Shown one piece after another: positions 44,171 through 51,518 of a stretch of DNA of 64,000 bases (within the stretch, counting starts at the first letter, position 1; every line of letters starts with the position of its first letter). The position numbers were made by a program, and so were the translations under genes. The stretch lies in NCBI GenBank assembly GCA_045122895.1, contig JBGVIE010000063.1, positions 1-64,000 on the forward strand, in the 5' to 3' direction. This stretch comes from RGIG1934 sp045122895 (GTDB lineage: Bacteria; Bacillota; Clostridia; Lachnospirales; Lachnospiraceae). The notes beneath the pieces are model-generated. The model worked only from the letters and a program-made list of their open reading frames with translations. It had not been told where the DNA came from and did no database searches.

Positions 44171-44243
44171 AGCTGATAACGGGACTTGAACCCGTGACCT
44201 CCGCCTTACCAAGGCGACGCTCTACCGCCTGAGCCATATCAGC
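44171..44243 (-). tRNA. tRNA-Thr (anticodon GGT)
   Basis: 73-base cloverleaf: acceptor GCTGATA/TATCAGC, D-arm GGCTCAGGCGGTAGAGC, anticodon stem CGCC/GGCG with loop TTGGTAA (anticodon GGT), and T-arm with GGGTTCAAGTCCC. No encoded CCA. Its first five bases overlap the last bases of sigH. Confidence 0.95.
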
Positions 44244-44844
44244 ATTCGTTATTAATATCAGTTATGACCTCGCTTGCCTTTGTCTTGATTCTCTGCAAAG
44301 CATTATCAATCGACTTAGGGCTCTTGTCAAGCCTGTCGGCAATATCAACATAACCGATTCCCTGCATCCACAGTGAGAATACTTTCAGTTCAAACTCACT
44401 AAGAACACCCTCAAGTCTGTATTCTATCATATGTTCCTTCTCTTTGTCAATCATTAACTCTTCAGGACTCTTCTCACTCTTAACATTTATGTCATTCTGT
44501 GATTCATCCTTATAGCCCGAAAAAGATATGTATGTATTTAACGGTTGGTGCTTATTTCTATTAGAAGCAGTTATTGCGCTCTGCATACGCCTTCTAATAC
44601 ACATATTCGCAAAGCTTGAAAACATTACACCCTTTGTCTCATCGAAGTCAGTTATAGCTGTATAAAGGCCTATCATCCCCTCCTGAATCAAATCGTCATT
44701 ATCTCCACCAATTAAGAACATCGATTTTGCATTAATCCTGACATCTAATTTGTATTTATTCAGAAGATAATCCATTGCATCAGAGTTATTTTCTCGAATT
44801 AATCTAATTATCTCCTCATCCTTTAAACAGCTAAAATCTTCCAT
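44239..44844 (-). CDS. sigH: Sporulation/early stationary sigma factor SigH
   Basis: 201-residue sigma-70 family protein matching SigH: LKDEEIIRLIRENNSDAMDYL, the region 2 core DDLIQEGMIGLYTAITDFDE and FSSFANMCIRRRMQSAI, and region 4 with SEFELKVFSLWMQG and DIADRLDKSPKSIDNALQRI. In Bacillus SigH drives entry into sporulation and competence; in non-sporulating relatives it serves competence. The position after cysS-mrnC-rlmB is the same as in B. subtilis. The TGA stop overlaps the 5' end of the tRNA-Thr gene. Confidence 0.93.
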   Translation of the reverse strand: MEDFSCLKDEEIIRLIRENNSDAMDYLLNKYKLDVRINAKSMFLIGGDNDDLIQEGMIGLYTAITDFDETKGVMFSSFANMCIRRRMQSAITASNRNKHQPLNTYISFSGYKDESQNDINVKSEKSPEELMIDKEKEHMIEYRLEGVLSEFELKVFSLWMQGIGYVDIADRLDKSPKSIDNALQRIKTKASEVITDINNEC

Positions 44845-44860
44845 TGACCTCTATATCCTC

Positions 44861-45601
44861 TTATAACATTCTCTGACGTACTATTTCATATGCCAAAATT
44901 CCTGTTGCAACCGACGCATTAAGCGAATCAATATCACCCTTCATAGGTATAGATGCGATAAAATCACACTTTTCCTTTACCAGACGGCTGACACCTTCGC
45001 CTTCATTACCAACTACCAGACCAATTGGTCCTCTAAGATCCAACGAGTACATAACCTCGCCACCCATGTCAGCGCACACAAACCACATTCCTTTTTCTTT
45101 AAGTTCCTCGATTACCGCTGATATATTTGTAACCTTTGCTACCGGTGTATAATTAAGTGCTCCTGCTGATGTTCTTGCCACCGTTGCAGTAAGTCCTACT
45201 GCTCTTCTCTTCGGAATAATCACACCATGTGCTCCTGCAAGATTTGCAGTTCTTATGATAGCTCCAAGATTATGTGGATCTTCAATATTGTCAAGTATAA
45301 TTACAAAAGGCGGCTCATCTTTTGCCCTGGCATTCTCAAGAATATCATCCACTGTTGCATATTCATAGGCAGCCGCATAAGCGATAACCCCCTGATGCTT
45401 TCCTGTTGACGACATACCATCAAGTCTGTCCTTTGTGACATAGCTTATTATTGTGCTGTGCTTTTTGGCTTCTCTTACAATAGTGCTAATTGGACCGTCA
45501 TGGCATCCGTCAAGCACAAATACCTTGTCTATTGTCTTACCTGATCTGAAAGCTTCAATTACCGCATTTCTTCCCTCTATCGTAAATTCTTCGTATCTCA
45601 C
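44861..45601 (-). CDS. rlmB: 23S rRNA 2'-O-ribose methyltransferase RlmB (TrmH family)
   Basis: 246-residue SPOUT methyltransferase methylating G2251 of 23S rRNA. Substrate-binding N-domain (EGRNAVIEAFRSG) and knot motifs LDNIEDPHNLGAIIRTA, the glycine loop VGNEGEGVSRL and IPMKGDIDSLNASVA. The start is GTG at 45601, overlapping the mrnC stop by four bases. Confidence 0.93.
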   Translation of the reverse strand: MRYEEFTIEGRNAVIEAFRSGKTIDKVFVLDGCHDGPISTIVREAKKHSTIISYVTKDRLDGMSSTGKHQGVIAYAAAYEYATVDDILENARAKDEPPFVIILDNIEDPHNLGAIIRTANLAGAHGVIIPKRRAVGLTATVARTSAGALNYTPVAKVTNISAVIEELKEKGMWFVCADMGGEVMYSLDLRGPIGLVVGNEGEGVSRLVKEKCDFIASIPMKGDIDSLNASVATGILAYEIVRQRML

Positions 45602-46041
45602 TTAGCTCTCCGTTCTACAGAATGTAGTCCCATTCTGATTAACTCCATCATTCTCTCCGACTGCTCTGTCAAATACAGATAACCCATCAAGGCTTCAAAG
45701 CCTGTTGCTGCCCTGTAGTCTGACATTGTAGCATTTTTTGCCATAGTTGCAGATTTGGCGTTCCTGCCTCTCTTATACACTTTCATCTCTTCTTCTGTCA
45801 ACTCTTCGCTAAGCTCGTGTGCCATCTGCGCCTGAGTCTGTGCCTTTACCAGACTACTGCTCATTCTGTGAAGATTCTTAGCCGATGTATTCGCTTTGTT
45901 GACCACTAAAGTCCTGATAACAAGCTCATATATTCCATCGCCTATATAAGCAAGTGTAAGTGGGGAATATCCTAAGATATCTCTTTTTTCCAAACCCATA
46001 ACTTCTTTAATAGTTCTAAAAATATCTAAATTCTCTCCCAT
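45598..46041 (-). CDS. mrnC: Mini-ribonuclease III MrnC
   Basis: 147-residue RNase III catalytic domain without a dsRNA-binding domain, acting in 23S rRNA maturation. Visible are LGYSPLTLAYIGDGIYELVIR, which contains the acidic catalytic motif, RGRNAKS and YRAATGFEALMGYLYL, which contains the second. It overlaps cysS by 16 bases; the conserved order cysS-mrnC-rlmB supports the call. Confidence 0.92.
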   Translation of the reverse strand: MGENLDIFRTIKEVMGLEKRDILGYSPLTLAYIGDGIYELVIRTLVVNKANTSAKNLHRMSSSLVKAQTQAQMAHELSEELTEEEMKVYKRGRNAKSATMAKNATMSDYRAATGFEALMGYLYLTEQSERMMELIRMGLHSVERRAK

Positions 46042-47441
46042 TTTACGCCTTCTCTTGTATCCTTAATCATAATACCTTCTTTTAAAAGCTCATCTCTTAT
46101 CTCGTCAGCTCTTGCAAAATTCTTTTCTTTCTTTGCCGCTGCTCTCTCTTCAATCATAGCCATAATGTGTGCTTCAAGATCATCATCATTTCCATTATCA
46201 TCAGTTCCAACAAGCGCCGTAAGATTTAACGATAACACCTCATCAAAACTTCTTGCAAGTTCAAGCTTTGTCTTGTCGTTTGTATCAGCCTTTAACATCT
46301 CATACACAACGGTTATAGCCATGGATGTATTAAGGTCATTGTCTAATGCATTTTCAAACTTCTCTTTGTACTCATCAAATACAGCCTTGTCAACTTCACC
46401 CTCATCCTTAAGCTTTCCTATATTCTTGATTAACTTATCATATGCAGTTACAACATTGTCTAATGTCTCAAAGGAGAACTCAAGCGGTTTACGGTAATGT
46501 GACTGTAAACAGAACATTCTGTATGCAAGTGGATTATATCCCTTTTCCTCCAAAAGTGAAACTGTGAGGAATTCACCCTTAGATTTACTCATCTTTCCCG
46601 CCTTGTCATTAAGATGATGAACATGCAGCCAGTAATTGCACCACTTATGTCCGAGATAAGCTTCACTCTGCGCAATCTCATTTGTGTGGTGTGGGAAAAT
46701 ATTATCAACACCACCACAGTGAATATCCATATACTCGCCCAGATGCTTAATAGAAATACCTGAACATTCTATATGCCATCCCGGATAACCAACACCCCAA
46801 GGGCTATCCCATTTAAGCTCCTGATTATCAAACTTTGATTTTGTAAACCACAATACAAAATCGCTCTTATTCTTCTTGTTGGTATCCTCTTCAACATCAT
46901 CACGAACACCAACCATTAATTCTTTTTCACTCTGGCTTGAGAATACATAGTAATCGTCAAGCTTTGATGTATCAAAGTACACATTCTCTCCTGCTATGTA
47001 GGCATATCCTTTCTCTATAAGAGTCTCTACCATATGGATAAACTCCTGAATACAGTTAGTAGCAGGCTCAACCACATCGGGTCTTTTAATGTTTAACTTC
47101 TTACAATCTGAGAAAAAAGCATCTGTATAAAATTTTGCAATTTCCATAACAGTTTTATGTTCACGCTTTGCTCCCTTTAACATCTTATCTTCACCTGTGT
47201 CAGCATCTGATGAGAGGTGTCCCACGTCAGTTATGTTCATTACCCTCTTAACATCATATCCTGCATATCTTAATGTCTTTTCAAGCACATCTTCCATAAT
47301 ATAGCTTCTAAGATTTCCGATATGAGCAAAATGATACACTGTAGGTCCACAAGTGTACATTCCTACTTTTCCATCCTCGTTAGTAACAAACTTTTCTACT
47401 CTTCTTGTCAATGTATTATAAATACTAACTCTATTTTCCAT
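46026..47441 (-). CDS. cysS: Cysteinyl-tRNA synthetase
   Basis: 471-residue class Ia synthetase. HIGH motif in YTCGPTVYHFAHIGNLRSY near residues 28-46, zinc ligands around WHIECSGIS and GGVDNIFPHHTNEIAQSEA, KMSKS in GKMSKSKGEFLTV, and a helical C-terminal anticodon domain ending in EGVKWERI. Normal length. It leads the cysS-mrnC-rlmB-sigH block. Confidence 0.96.
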   Translation of the reverse strand: MENRVSIYNTLTRRVEKFVTNEDGKVGMYTCGPTVYHFAHIGNLRSYIMEDVLEKTLRYAGYDVKRVMNITDVGHLSSDADTGEDKMLKGAKREHKTVMEIAKFYTDAFFSDCKKLNIKRPDVVEPATNCIQEFIHMVETLIEKGYAYIAGENVYFDTSKLDDYYVFSSQSEKELMVGVRDDVEEDTNKKNKSDFVLWFTKSKFDNQELKWDSPWGVGYPGWHIECSGISIKHLGEYMDIHCGGVDNIFPHHTNEIAQSEAYLGHKWCNYWLHVHHLNDKAGKMSKSKGEFLTVSLLEEKGYNPLAYRMFCLQSHYRKPLEFSFETLDNVVTAYDKLIKNIGKLKDEGEVDKAVFDEYKEKFENALDNDLNTSMAITVVYEMLKADTNDKTKLELARSFDEVLSLNLTALVGTDDNGNDDDLEAHIMAMIEERAAAKKEKNFARADEIRDELLKEGIMIKDTREGVKWERI

Positions 47442-47491
47442 TTTTTCGTCTCCATTTCTTTTTTATTATTTGCAAATGTTCACTATCCACC

Positions 47492-48463
47492 TTATAAACT
47501 TACACCATAAATAATTGCAACACATATAATTATCTGAATTATGGCAAATCTGAACACCGCCTGTGTGTTTGACCATCCCCATACCTTTCTGACATGGTCA
47601 TGAAGCGGCGTTCTGATATTCTTCATAATATTTACCTTAAACACTCTTATGAGACTAACCTTCAAAAGTCCAAGTCCTCCATCAAGAATCAGCACAAGGG
47701 CAACAGGTATATATAACAATGGGCTGTTGCTCTTCAATGCTGTAATGGCAATAAATAATCCCATCGCTCTCGATCCTGCATCACCCATAAGCAGAATACT
47801 CGGAGTAGCGTTAAACCAAAGATATCCAAGAATACAAATCACAAACAGAAGAATTGTATAGTTGAAATCATCCTTGACCCCAAGCACATTAAGCAGCACA
47901 TAAAAACTCATAAGCGTAATAATTGTAAGCGTTCCCGAAAGTCCGTCAACACCATCGGCACAGTTAGTAACATTAATCGATGCCCACACAAGGATTACAG
48001 CAAGAATTCCAAACACTACTGCCGGAAGTTTGATAGTAGTTCCTGTCAGTGCAATCTTAAATGTAGCTGAATTGAAATTAAGATATGTAACAGCTATCAT
48101 AATCGCAATCGCAAGATCCAGCAAACCTTTTTTTAGTTCTCCCCAGGGAGTCTTTGCAGCATCATCCAAAAATCCTGTAAGCATTGCTGCCGCAACAAGT
48201 ATCAGATATATGGCTATCTCAACATTTACATTTGCAAATATCGCAGCACTTGCAATAAATACCAGGATAAAAATAAAACCCGCCCCTCTTGGCTTTCCTG
48301 CAGATAGTGAACCGTCATGGGCAAATTTACGTCCCATATCCTGTGGAAGATATTTCTTAAACAATCCTATGCATATGCAAGTCATGGCAAACGCAAACAA
48401 AATTCCAATCATAGTTATCAATCGTACCTGGTCCTGACATGGATCAAAAAAATAGTTAATCAT
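47492..48463 (-). CDS. MraY/WecA-type phospho-sugar transferase paralogue
   Basis: 323-residue protein with about ten membrane helices of the glycosyltransferase 4 family. Family motifs are GFLDDAAKTPWGELKKGLLD, the NCADGVDGLSGTL box and LLMGDAGSRAMGL. The loop corresponding to the MraY triple histidine (HHH) reads TPLHDHVRK. It would transfer a phospho-sugar to undecaprenyl phosphate. The position between GNAT and cysS, away from any mur cluster, and the altered His loop make it an MraY paralogue, perhaps acting in another surface polymer. A true MraY is not excluded. Confidence 0.75.
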   Translation of the reverse strand: MINYFFDPCQDQVRLITMIGILFAFAMTCICIGLFKKYLPQDMGRKFAHDGSLSAGKPRGAGFIFILVFIASAAIFANVNVEIAIYLILVAAAMLTGFLDDAAKTPWGELKKGLLDLAIAIMIAVTYLNFNSATFKIALTGTTIKLPAVVFGILAVILVWASINVTNCADGVDGLSGTLTIITLMSFYVLLNVLGVKDDFNYTILLFVICILGYLWFNATPSILLMGDAGSRAMGLFIAITALKSNSPLLYIPVALVLILDGGLGLLKVSLIRVFKVNIMKNIRTPLHDHVRKVWGWSNTQAVFRFAIIQIIICVAIIYGVSL

Positions 48464-48484
48464 ATTTTCTCCAAACCTTTCAAT

Positions 48485-49246
48485 TTAAGTTTCATCGTTG
48501 ACAAAGAACTTGCCAACATCTGTTTTATCATCGAGCACCTTAACCATCACATAAGGCTTCTTATCTTTTATCTTAAGTCCTGATGGTATATTCTTAAATA
48601 CAGATTCTATCACATTGTGGGAAGAATCAACAAGTGAATACGCCACAATTTCCTCTCCGTCCCTGTGATATACGAGATATCCGTTTTCTATAGACAGCTC
48701 TTTTAGTATTCTATCAAAATATTCCTCATCATGCACCAAAAAAGTGTTATATTTATTTGCAAGATATTTATCACAAAGAGCCATCATTACTTTTATATCC
48801 ATTTCGCCTGGCGAATATACAATATTTTTCTCTTCTACAGGTTCTAAATCATATATGGTTCTCTTATATTTATATACGAATCCAAGCCCCTCATAAAACG
48901 CAGGGTTTGTTGGAATAAGATAGGTAAATCTCTCACCCCCGGCTTTTAAATCCCGTAACGCTTTTTGCAGGAGTTCCTTCATATATCCTTTTTTTCTATA
49001 TTCTCTTGCAGTTGCAACAGCAAATATATAGTGAACGTTAAGAAGCTCCCTTCTGTAACAAACTTTTTTAGGGACAAGCTGAAGCATAGATACTATCTTG
49101 TCCCCCTCAAGCATAACAAGCACTTTATGTTTGTTTATCTGTGTAGAAAATAAAAAATCAACATATTCTTTTTTATCCTCAAACACACTTTCATACAAAG
49201 CTCTTATTCTATTTTTTTCATTATTTTCTAAATATCTGATTTCCAC
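48485..49246 (-). CDS. GNAT family N-acetyltransferase
   Basis: 253 residues. The GNAT fold covers about residues 1-130 with the acetyl-CoA loop ATAREYRKKGYMKELLQKAL (motif A, RxxGxM variant) and IPTNPAFYEGLGFVYKYKR. The C-terminal 110 residues are a second, degenerate domain as in Eis-like proteins (SCP2-like is not visible). Substrate unknown. The start is GTG behind AAAGGA. Its neighbour, DUF2156, also has a GNAT-related fold, and the two may work together. Confidence 0.8.
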   Translation of the reverse strand: MEIRYLENNEKNRIRALYESVFEDKKEYVDFLFSTQINKHKVLVMLEGDKIVSMLQLVPKKVCYRRELLNVHYIFAVATAREYRKKGYMKELLQKALRDLKAGGERFTYLIPTNPAFYEGLGFVYKYKRTIYDLEPVEEKNIVYSPGEMDIKVMMALCDKYLANKYNTFLVHDEEYFDRILKELSIENGYLVYHRDGEEIVAYSLVDSSHNVIESVFKNIPSGLKIKDKKPYVMVKVLDDKTDVGKFFVNDET

Positions 49247-49273
49247 TTATTGTCCTTTTCTATTTCTGAATAG

Positions 49274-50182
49274 TTACTTCTGAAAAATATTATATTTCTT
49301 AACAAGCTTAACAGGATTGTATGACATTTTCGCCTGTCTTAATCCTTCAAGTCCCATATCATCTTCTCTATTTACATAAAGGGCATCAGGAAAACCCTTT
49401 GTAATAAACTCTTTATTGATACAGGCATAAAGGCCACGTATTTCAGGATTAGCTTTTTCAACATGTATATACGCCGTTTTATCAGTACTGTTATAGCTCC
49501 CTATAGAAAAAGCCTCCATAGCATCATCGATATATACAGCGCATATTCGCATTTTGAGCATATGGCAGTTCTCAAGTACGTACTTTATCCCAAGTGATTC
49601 ATATTCCACTCTGTTATACTCATCTTCAATGCTTCTATCCTCTTTCCACTTGTCAAGAAACTTTATTATATCATCCTTCGAATCGCAGTCTATTTCTCTG
49701 TATTCATATCGTCCCTCATAGTTTTTTTGAAAACTGTTCAGGTGATTTTTCTTCTTGTGATATTTCTTCCCTGACAATGTTCTAAGCTTGTCGGCATCAT
49801 ATACATAATCAAAATATCTTCTATCTTCCTCGACTACATATAAATCCCCATTAAGATTCAATGCCTTTACGGCTTCCTCGTCTACCGTATACATCGCAAG
49901 CTTTATCCCAAGCTCCTCATTAAAATACTTCTCTATAAACTTAAAATTCTCATATATATGCTCTATTTTACCAACCGGCGAAGCCGAAAAAAAGCCATCC
50001 TTATTGTGATACACCCACACAATTCCATCACCTGTCTTTATATATCTGGTATCATAATAGTCTTTCCATATATAAGTGGACAGAATCATACTCTCACAGG
50101 TTCCCGGATGTCTCATCGTAAAATATTCTTTAAGTTCACCGTATTTTTCTGCATCTACTTTAATTAATTCATATTCACTCAT
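49274..50182 (-). CDS. DUF2156 / phosphatidylglycerol lysyltransferase C-terminal-like protein
   Basis: 302 residues, soluble, two GNAT-like halves. It reads LSTYIWKDYYDTRY, then KYHKKKNHLNSFQKNYEGRYEY and a C-terminal part with ACINKEFITKGFPDALYVNREDDMGLEGLRQAK, the DUF2156 hallmark. Relatives are the catalytic domain of MprF lysyltransferases and FemX-type aminoacyl transferases using aminoacyl-tRNA. Whether it modifies lipids, wall precursors or something else is unknown. It lies two bases after ispF. Confidence 0.75.
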   Translation of the reverse strand: MSEYELIKVDAEKYGELKEYFTMRHPGTCESMILSTYIWKDYYDTRYIKTGDGIVWVYHNKDGFFSASPVGKIEHIYENFKFIEKYFNEELGIKLAMYTVDEEAVKALNLNGDLYVVEEDRRYFDYVYDADKLRTLSGKKYHKKKNHLNSFQKNYEGRYEYREIDCDSKDDIIKFLDKWKEDRSIEDEYNRVEYESLGIKYVLENCHMLKMRICAVYIDDAMEAFSIGSYNSTDKTAYIHVEKANPEIRGLYACINKEFITKGFPDALYVNREDDMGLEGLRQAKMSYNPVKLVKKYNIFQK

Positions 50183-50184
50183 AG

Positions 50185-50733
50185 TTAATTCTTTTTACAC
50201 CCCGCACATCCTGCACAATCTGACTCACCTGACATCATTGTAGAATCATATGCGTAGTTTTCAACCTGAGACAACATACATATCGCCTGCGCTGATATTC
50301 CAGCTTCCGTTCCCGTAAAACCAAGACCTTCTTCTGTTGTGGCTTTAACGCTCACCCGTCCCACATCTATCGAGAGGCTGTCCGCTATGTTTTTTACCAT
50401 CTGTTCTCTGTATGGTCCCACCTTTGGTCTCTGGGCGACAATCGTAGCGTCTATATTCTCTATAACGTACATATTGTCTTCGAGAATTCTGCCTACATGC
50501 TTTAGTAACTCTATACTTGATATCCCTTTGTATTTGTCATCTGTATCAGGAAAATGTTTTCCTATATCACCAAGCGCCGCTGCCCCAAGTAATGCGTCCA
50601 TAATGGCATGCAGCAAAACATCTGCATCTGAATGGCCTAATAACCCAAGCGTATGCGGAATCTTCACTCCACCAAGAATCAGTTCTCTTCCTTCTACAAG
50701 TCTGTGAACATCATATCCAAGTCCTACTCTCAT
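50185..50733 (-). CDS. ispF: 2-C-methyl-D-erythritol 2,4-cyclodiphosphate synthase IspF with Cys-rich tail
   Basis: 182 residues. The core ~157 residues are standard IspF of the MEP isoprenoid pathway: RVGLGYDVHRL with the metal-binding Asp/His, GLLGHSDADVLLHAIMDALL, GDIGKHFPDTD, and VKATTEEGLGFTGTEAGISA. After the normal end comes an extra ~25 residues finishing in SDCAGCAGCKKN with three cysteines. This tail is unusual and could bind a metal or form disulfides. First gene of the run toward sigH, as ispF lies near cysS in many Firmicutes. Confidence 0.94.
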   Translation of the reverse strand: MRVGLGYDVHRLVEGRELILGGVKIPHTLGLLGHSDADVLLHAIMDALLGAAALGDIGKHFPDTDDKYKGISSIELLKHVGRILEDNMYVIENIDATIVAQRPKVGPYREQMVKNIADSLSIDVGRVSVKATTEEGLGFTGTEAGISAQAICMLSQVENYAYDSTMMSGESDCAGCAGCKKN

Positions 50734-50790
50734 ACATACCTCACTTCCGTAAACAAAAAAAACTCTTCACTTGACATTACCCTTAATATC

Positions 50791-50819
50791 AAAAAAACCT
50801 GTAGCCATAAGCTACAGGT
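50791..50819 (-). terminator. Terminator of the tRNA-Val/tRNA-Met unit
   Basis: Minus strand ACCTGTAGC, five-base loop, GCTACAGGT, followed by seven T. It separates the tRNA transcript from ispF. Confidence 0.85.
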
Positions 50820-50822
50820 CAG

Positions 50823-50896
50823 TAGCGGAAAAGGGATTTGAACCCATGACACCACGGGTATGAACCGTGTGCTCTAGCCAACTGAGCTATTCCGCC
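50823..50896 (-). tRNA. tRNA-Met (anticodon CAT), probably elongator
   Basis: 74-base cloverleaf: acceptor GGCGGAA, D-arm AGCTCAGTTGGCTAGAGC, anticodon stem CACGG/CCGTG with loop TTCATAC, T-arm GGGTTCAAATCCC. Its layout is closest to the elongator tRNA-Met of Bacillus. A CAT anticodon could also belong to tRNA-Ile2. Confidence 0.9.
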
Positions 50897-50920
50897 ATAT
50901 AAGAATGATTTAAAAATGAG

Positions 50921-50993
50921 TGGGACCTACAGGGCTCGAACCTGTGACCCTCTGCTTGTAAGGCAGATGCTCTCCCAGCTGAGCTAAGATCCC
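50921..50993 (-). tRNA. tRNA-Val (anticodon TAC)
   Basis: 73-base cloverleaf: acceptor GGGATCT/AGGTCCC, D-arm TAGCTCAGCTGGGAGAGC, anticodon loop CTTACAA (TAC), T-arm AGGTTCGAGCCCT. It is co-transcribed with tRNA-Met, 24 bases downstream. Confidence 0.95.
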
Positions 50994-51020
50994 AAAGCCT
51001 CAAATCAAACTTGCTACGTT

Positions 51021-51049
51021 AGTATAATAAAGATTGTGACAATTGTCAA
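51021..51049 (-). promoter_or_regulatory. Promoter of the tRNA-Val/tRNA-Met unit (repeat copy A)
   Basis: Minus strand TTGACA (51049-51044), 17 bases, TATACT (51026-51021). It belongs to a 35-base stretch (51023-51057) that recurs with 31 matches at 55804-55838. Confidence 0.8.
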
Positions 51050-51077
51050 CACTTTTTTTTTAATTTTTTTAATTTTT

Positions 51078-51518
51078 TTATATGTCATCATATTTATTTT
51101 TATATACTAATACTTTAACCAAACTCCCCAAGTCCGTTTCACCAAAAGGGATAATGCTAGTAACCATATGTATAACGTTAACTATAATAAAATATAAAAA
51201 AATCTTATAATATCTTACAAAAAAAATCCCTACCATTATCATAATGGCATTCATACATATCCCCATCAAAAAAAAACAAATTGCCTTTATTTTAGAAGCA
51301 GATAATATTTTTTCCTGTTCAATCGAGACATAGCCGGACAACACTATCGGCGATATTCTTATTCTGTCATTTATCTTTATAAAGAAGAAATTTCCAACAC
51401 TCAATTCATCAAACTGGTTGTATCCAATTTTTGCGGCAATCAAATGACCACATTCATGTACCAATGTTGAAATAGCATGAAAGAAATATATAATTAAAAT
51501 AATCTCAATCCTATTCAT
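51078..51518 (-). CDS. Minimal M50-family membrane metalloprotease
   Basis: 146 residues with three or four membrane segments. Zinc motif HECGH (HExxH) at residues 21-25 inside the first membrane segment, as in site-2 proteases. A later segment holds IPFGETDLGSL, the place where M50 proteins keep the third ligand (NxxPxxxxDG); here the Asp is present but the context is degenerate. Much shorter than usual S2P enzymes, without a PDZ domain. It overlaps the ABC gene before it by eight bases. M50 proteins in peptide clusters, such as YydH in the epipeptide operon of Bacillus, process or sense the peptide, and that is the inferred role here. Confidence 0.7.
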   Translation of the reverse strand: MNRIEIILIIYFFHAISTLVHECGHLIAAKIGYNQFDELSVGNFFFIKINDRIRISPIVLSGYVSIEQEKILSASKIKAICFFLMGICMNAIMIMVGIFFVRYYKIFLYFIIVNVIHMVTSIIPFGETDLGSLVKVLVYKNKYDDI

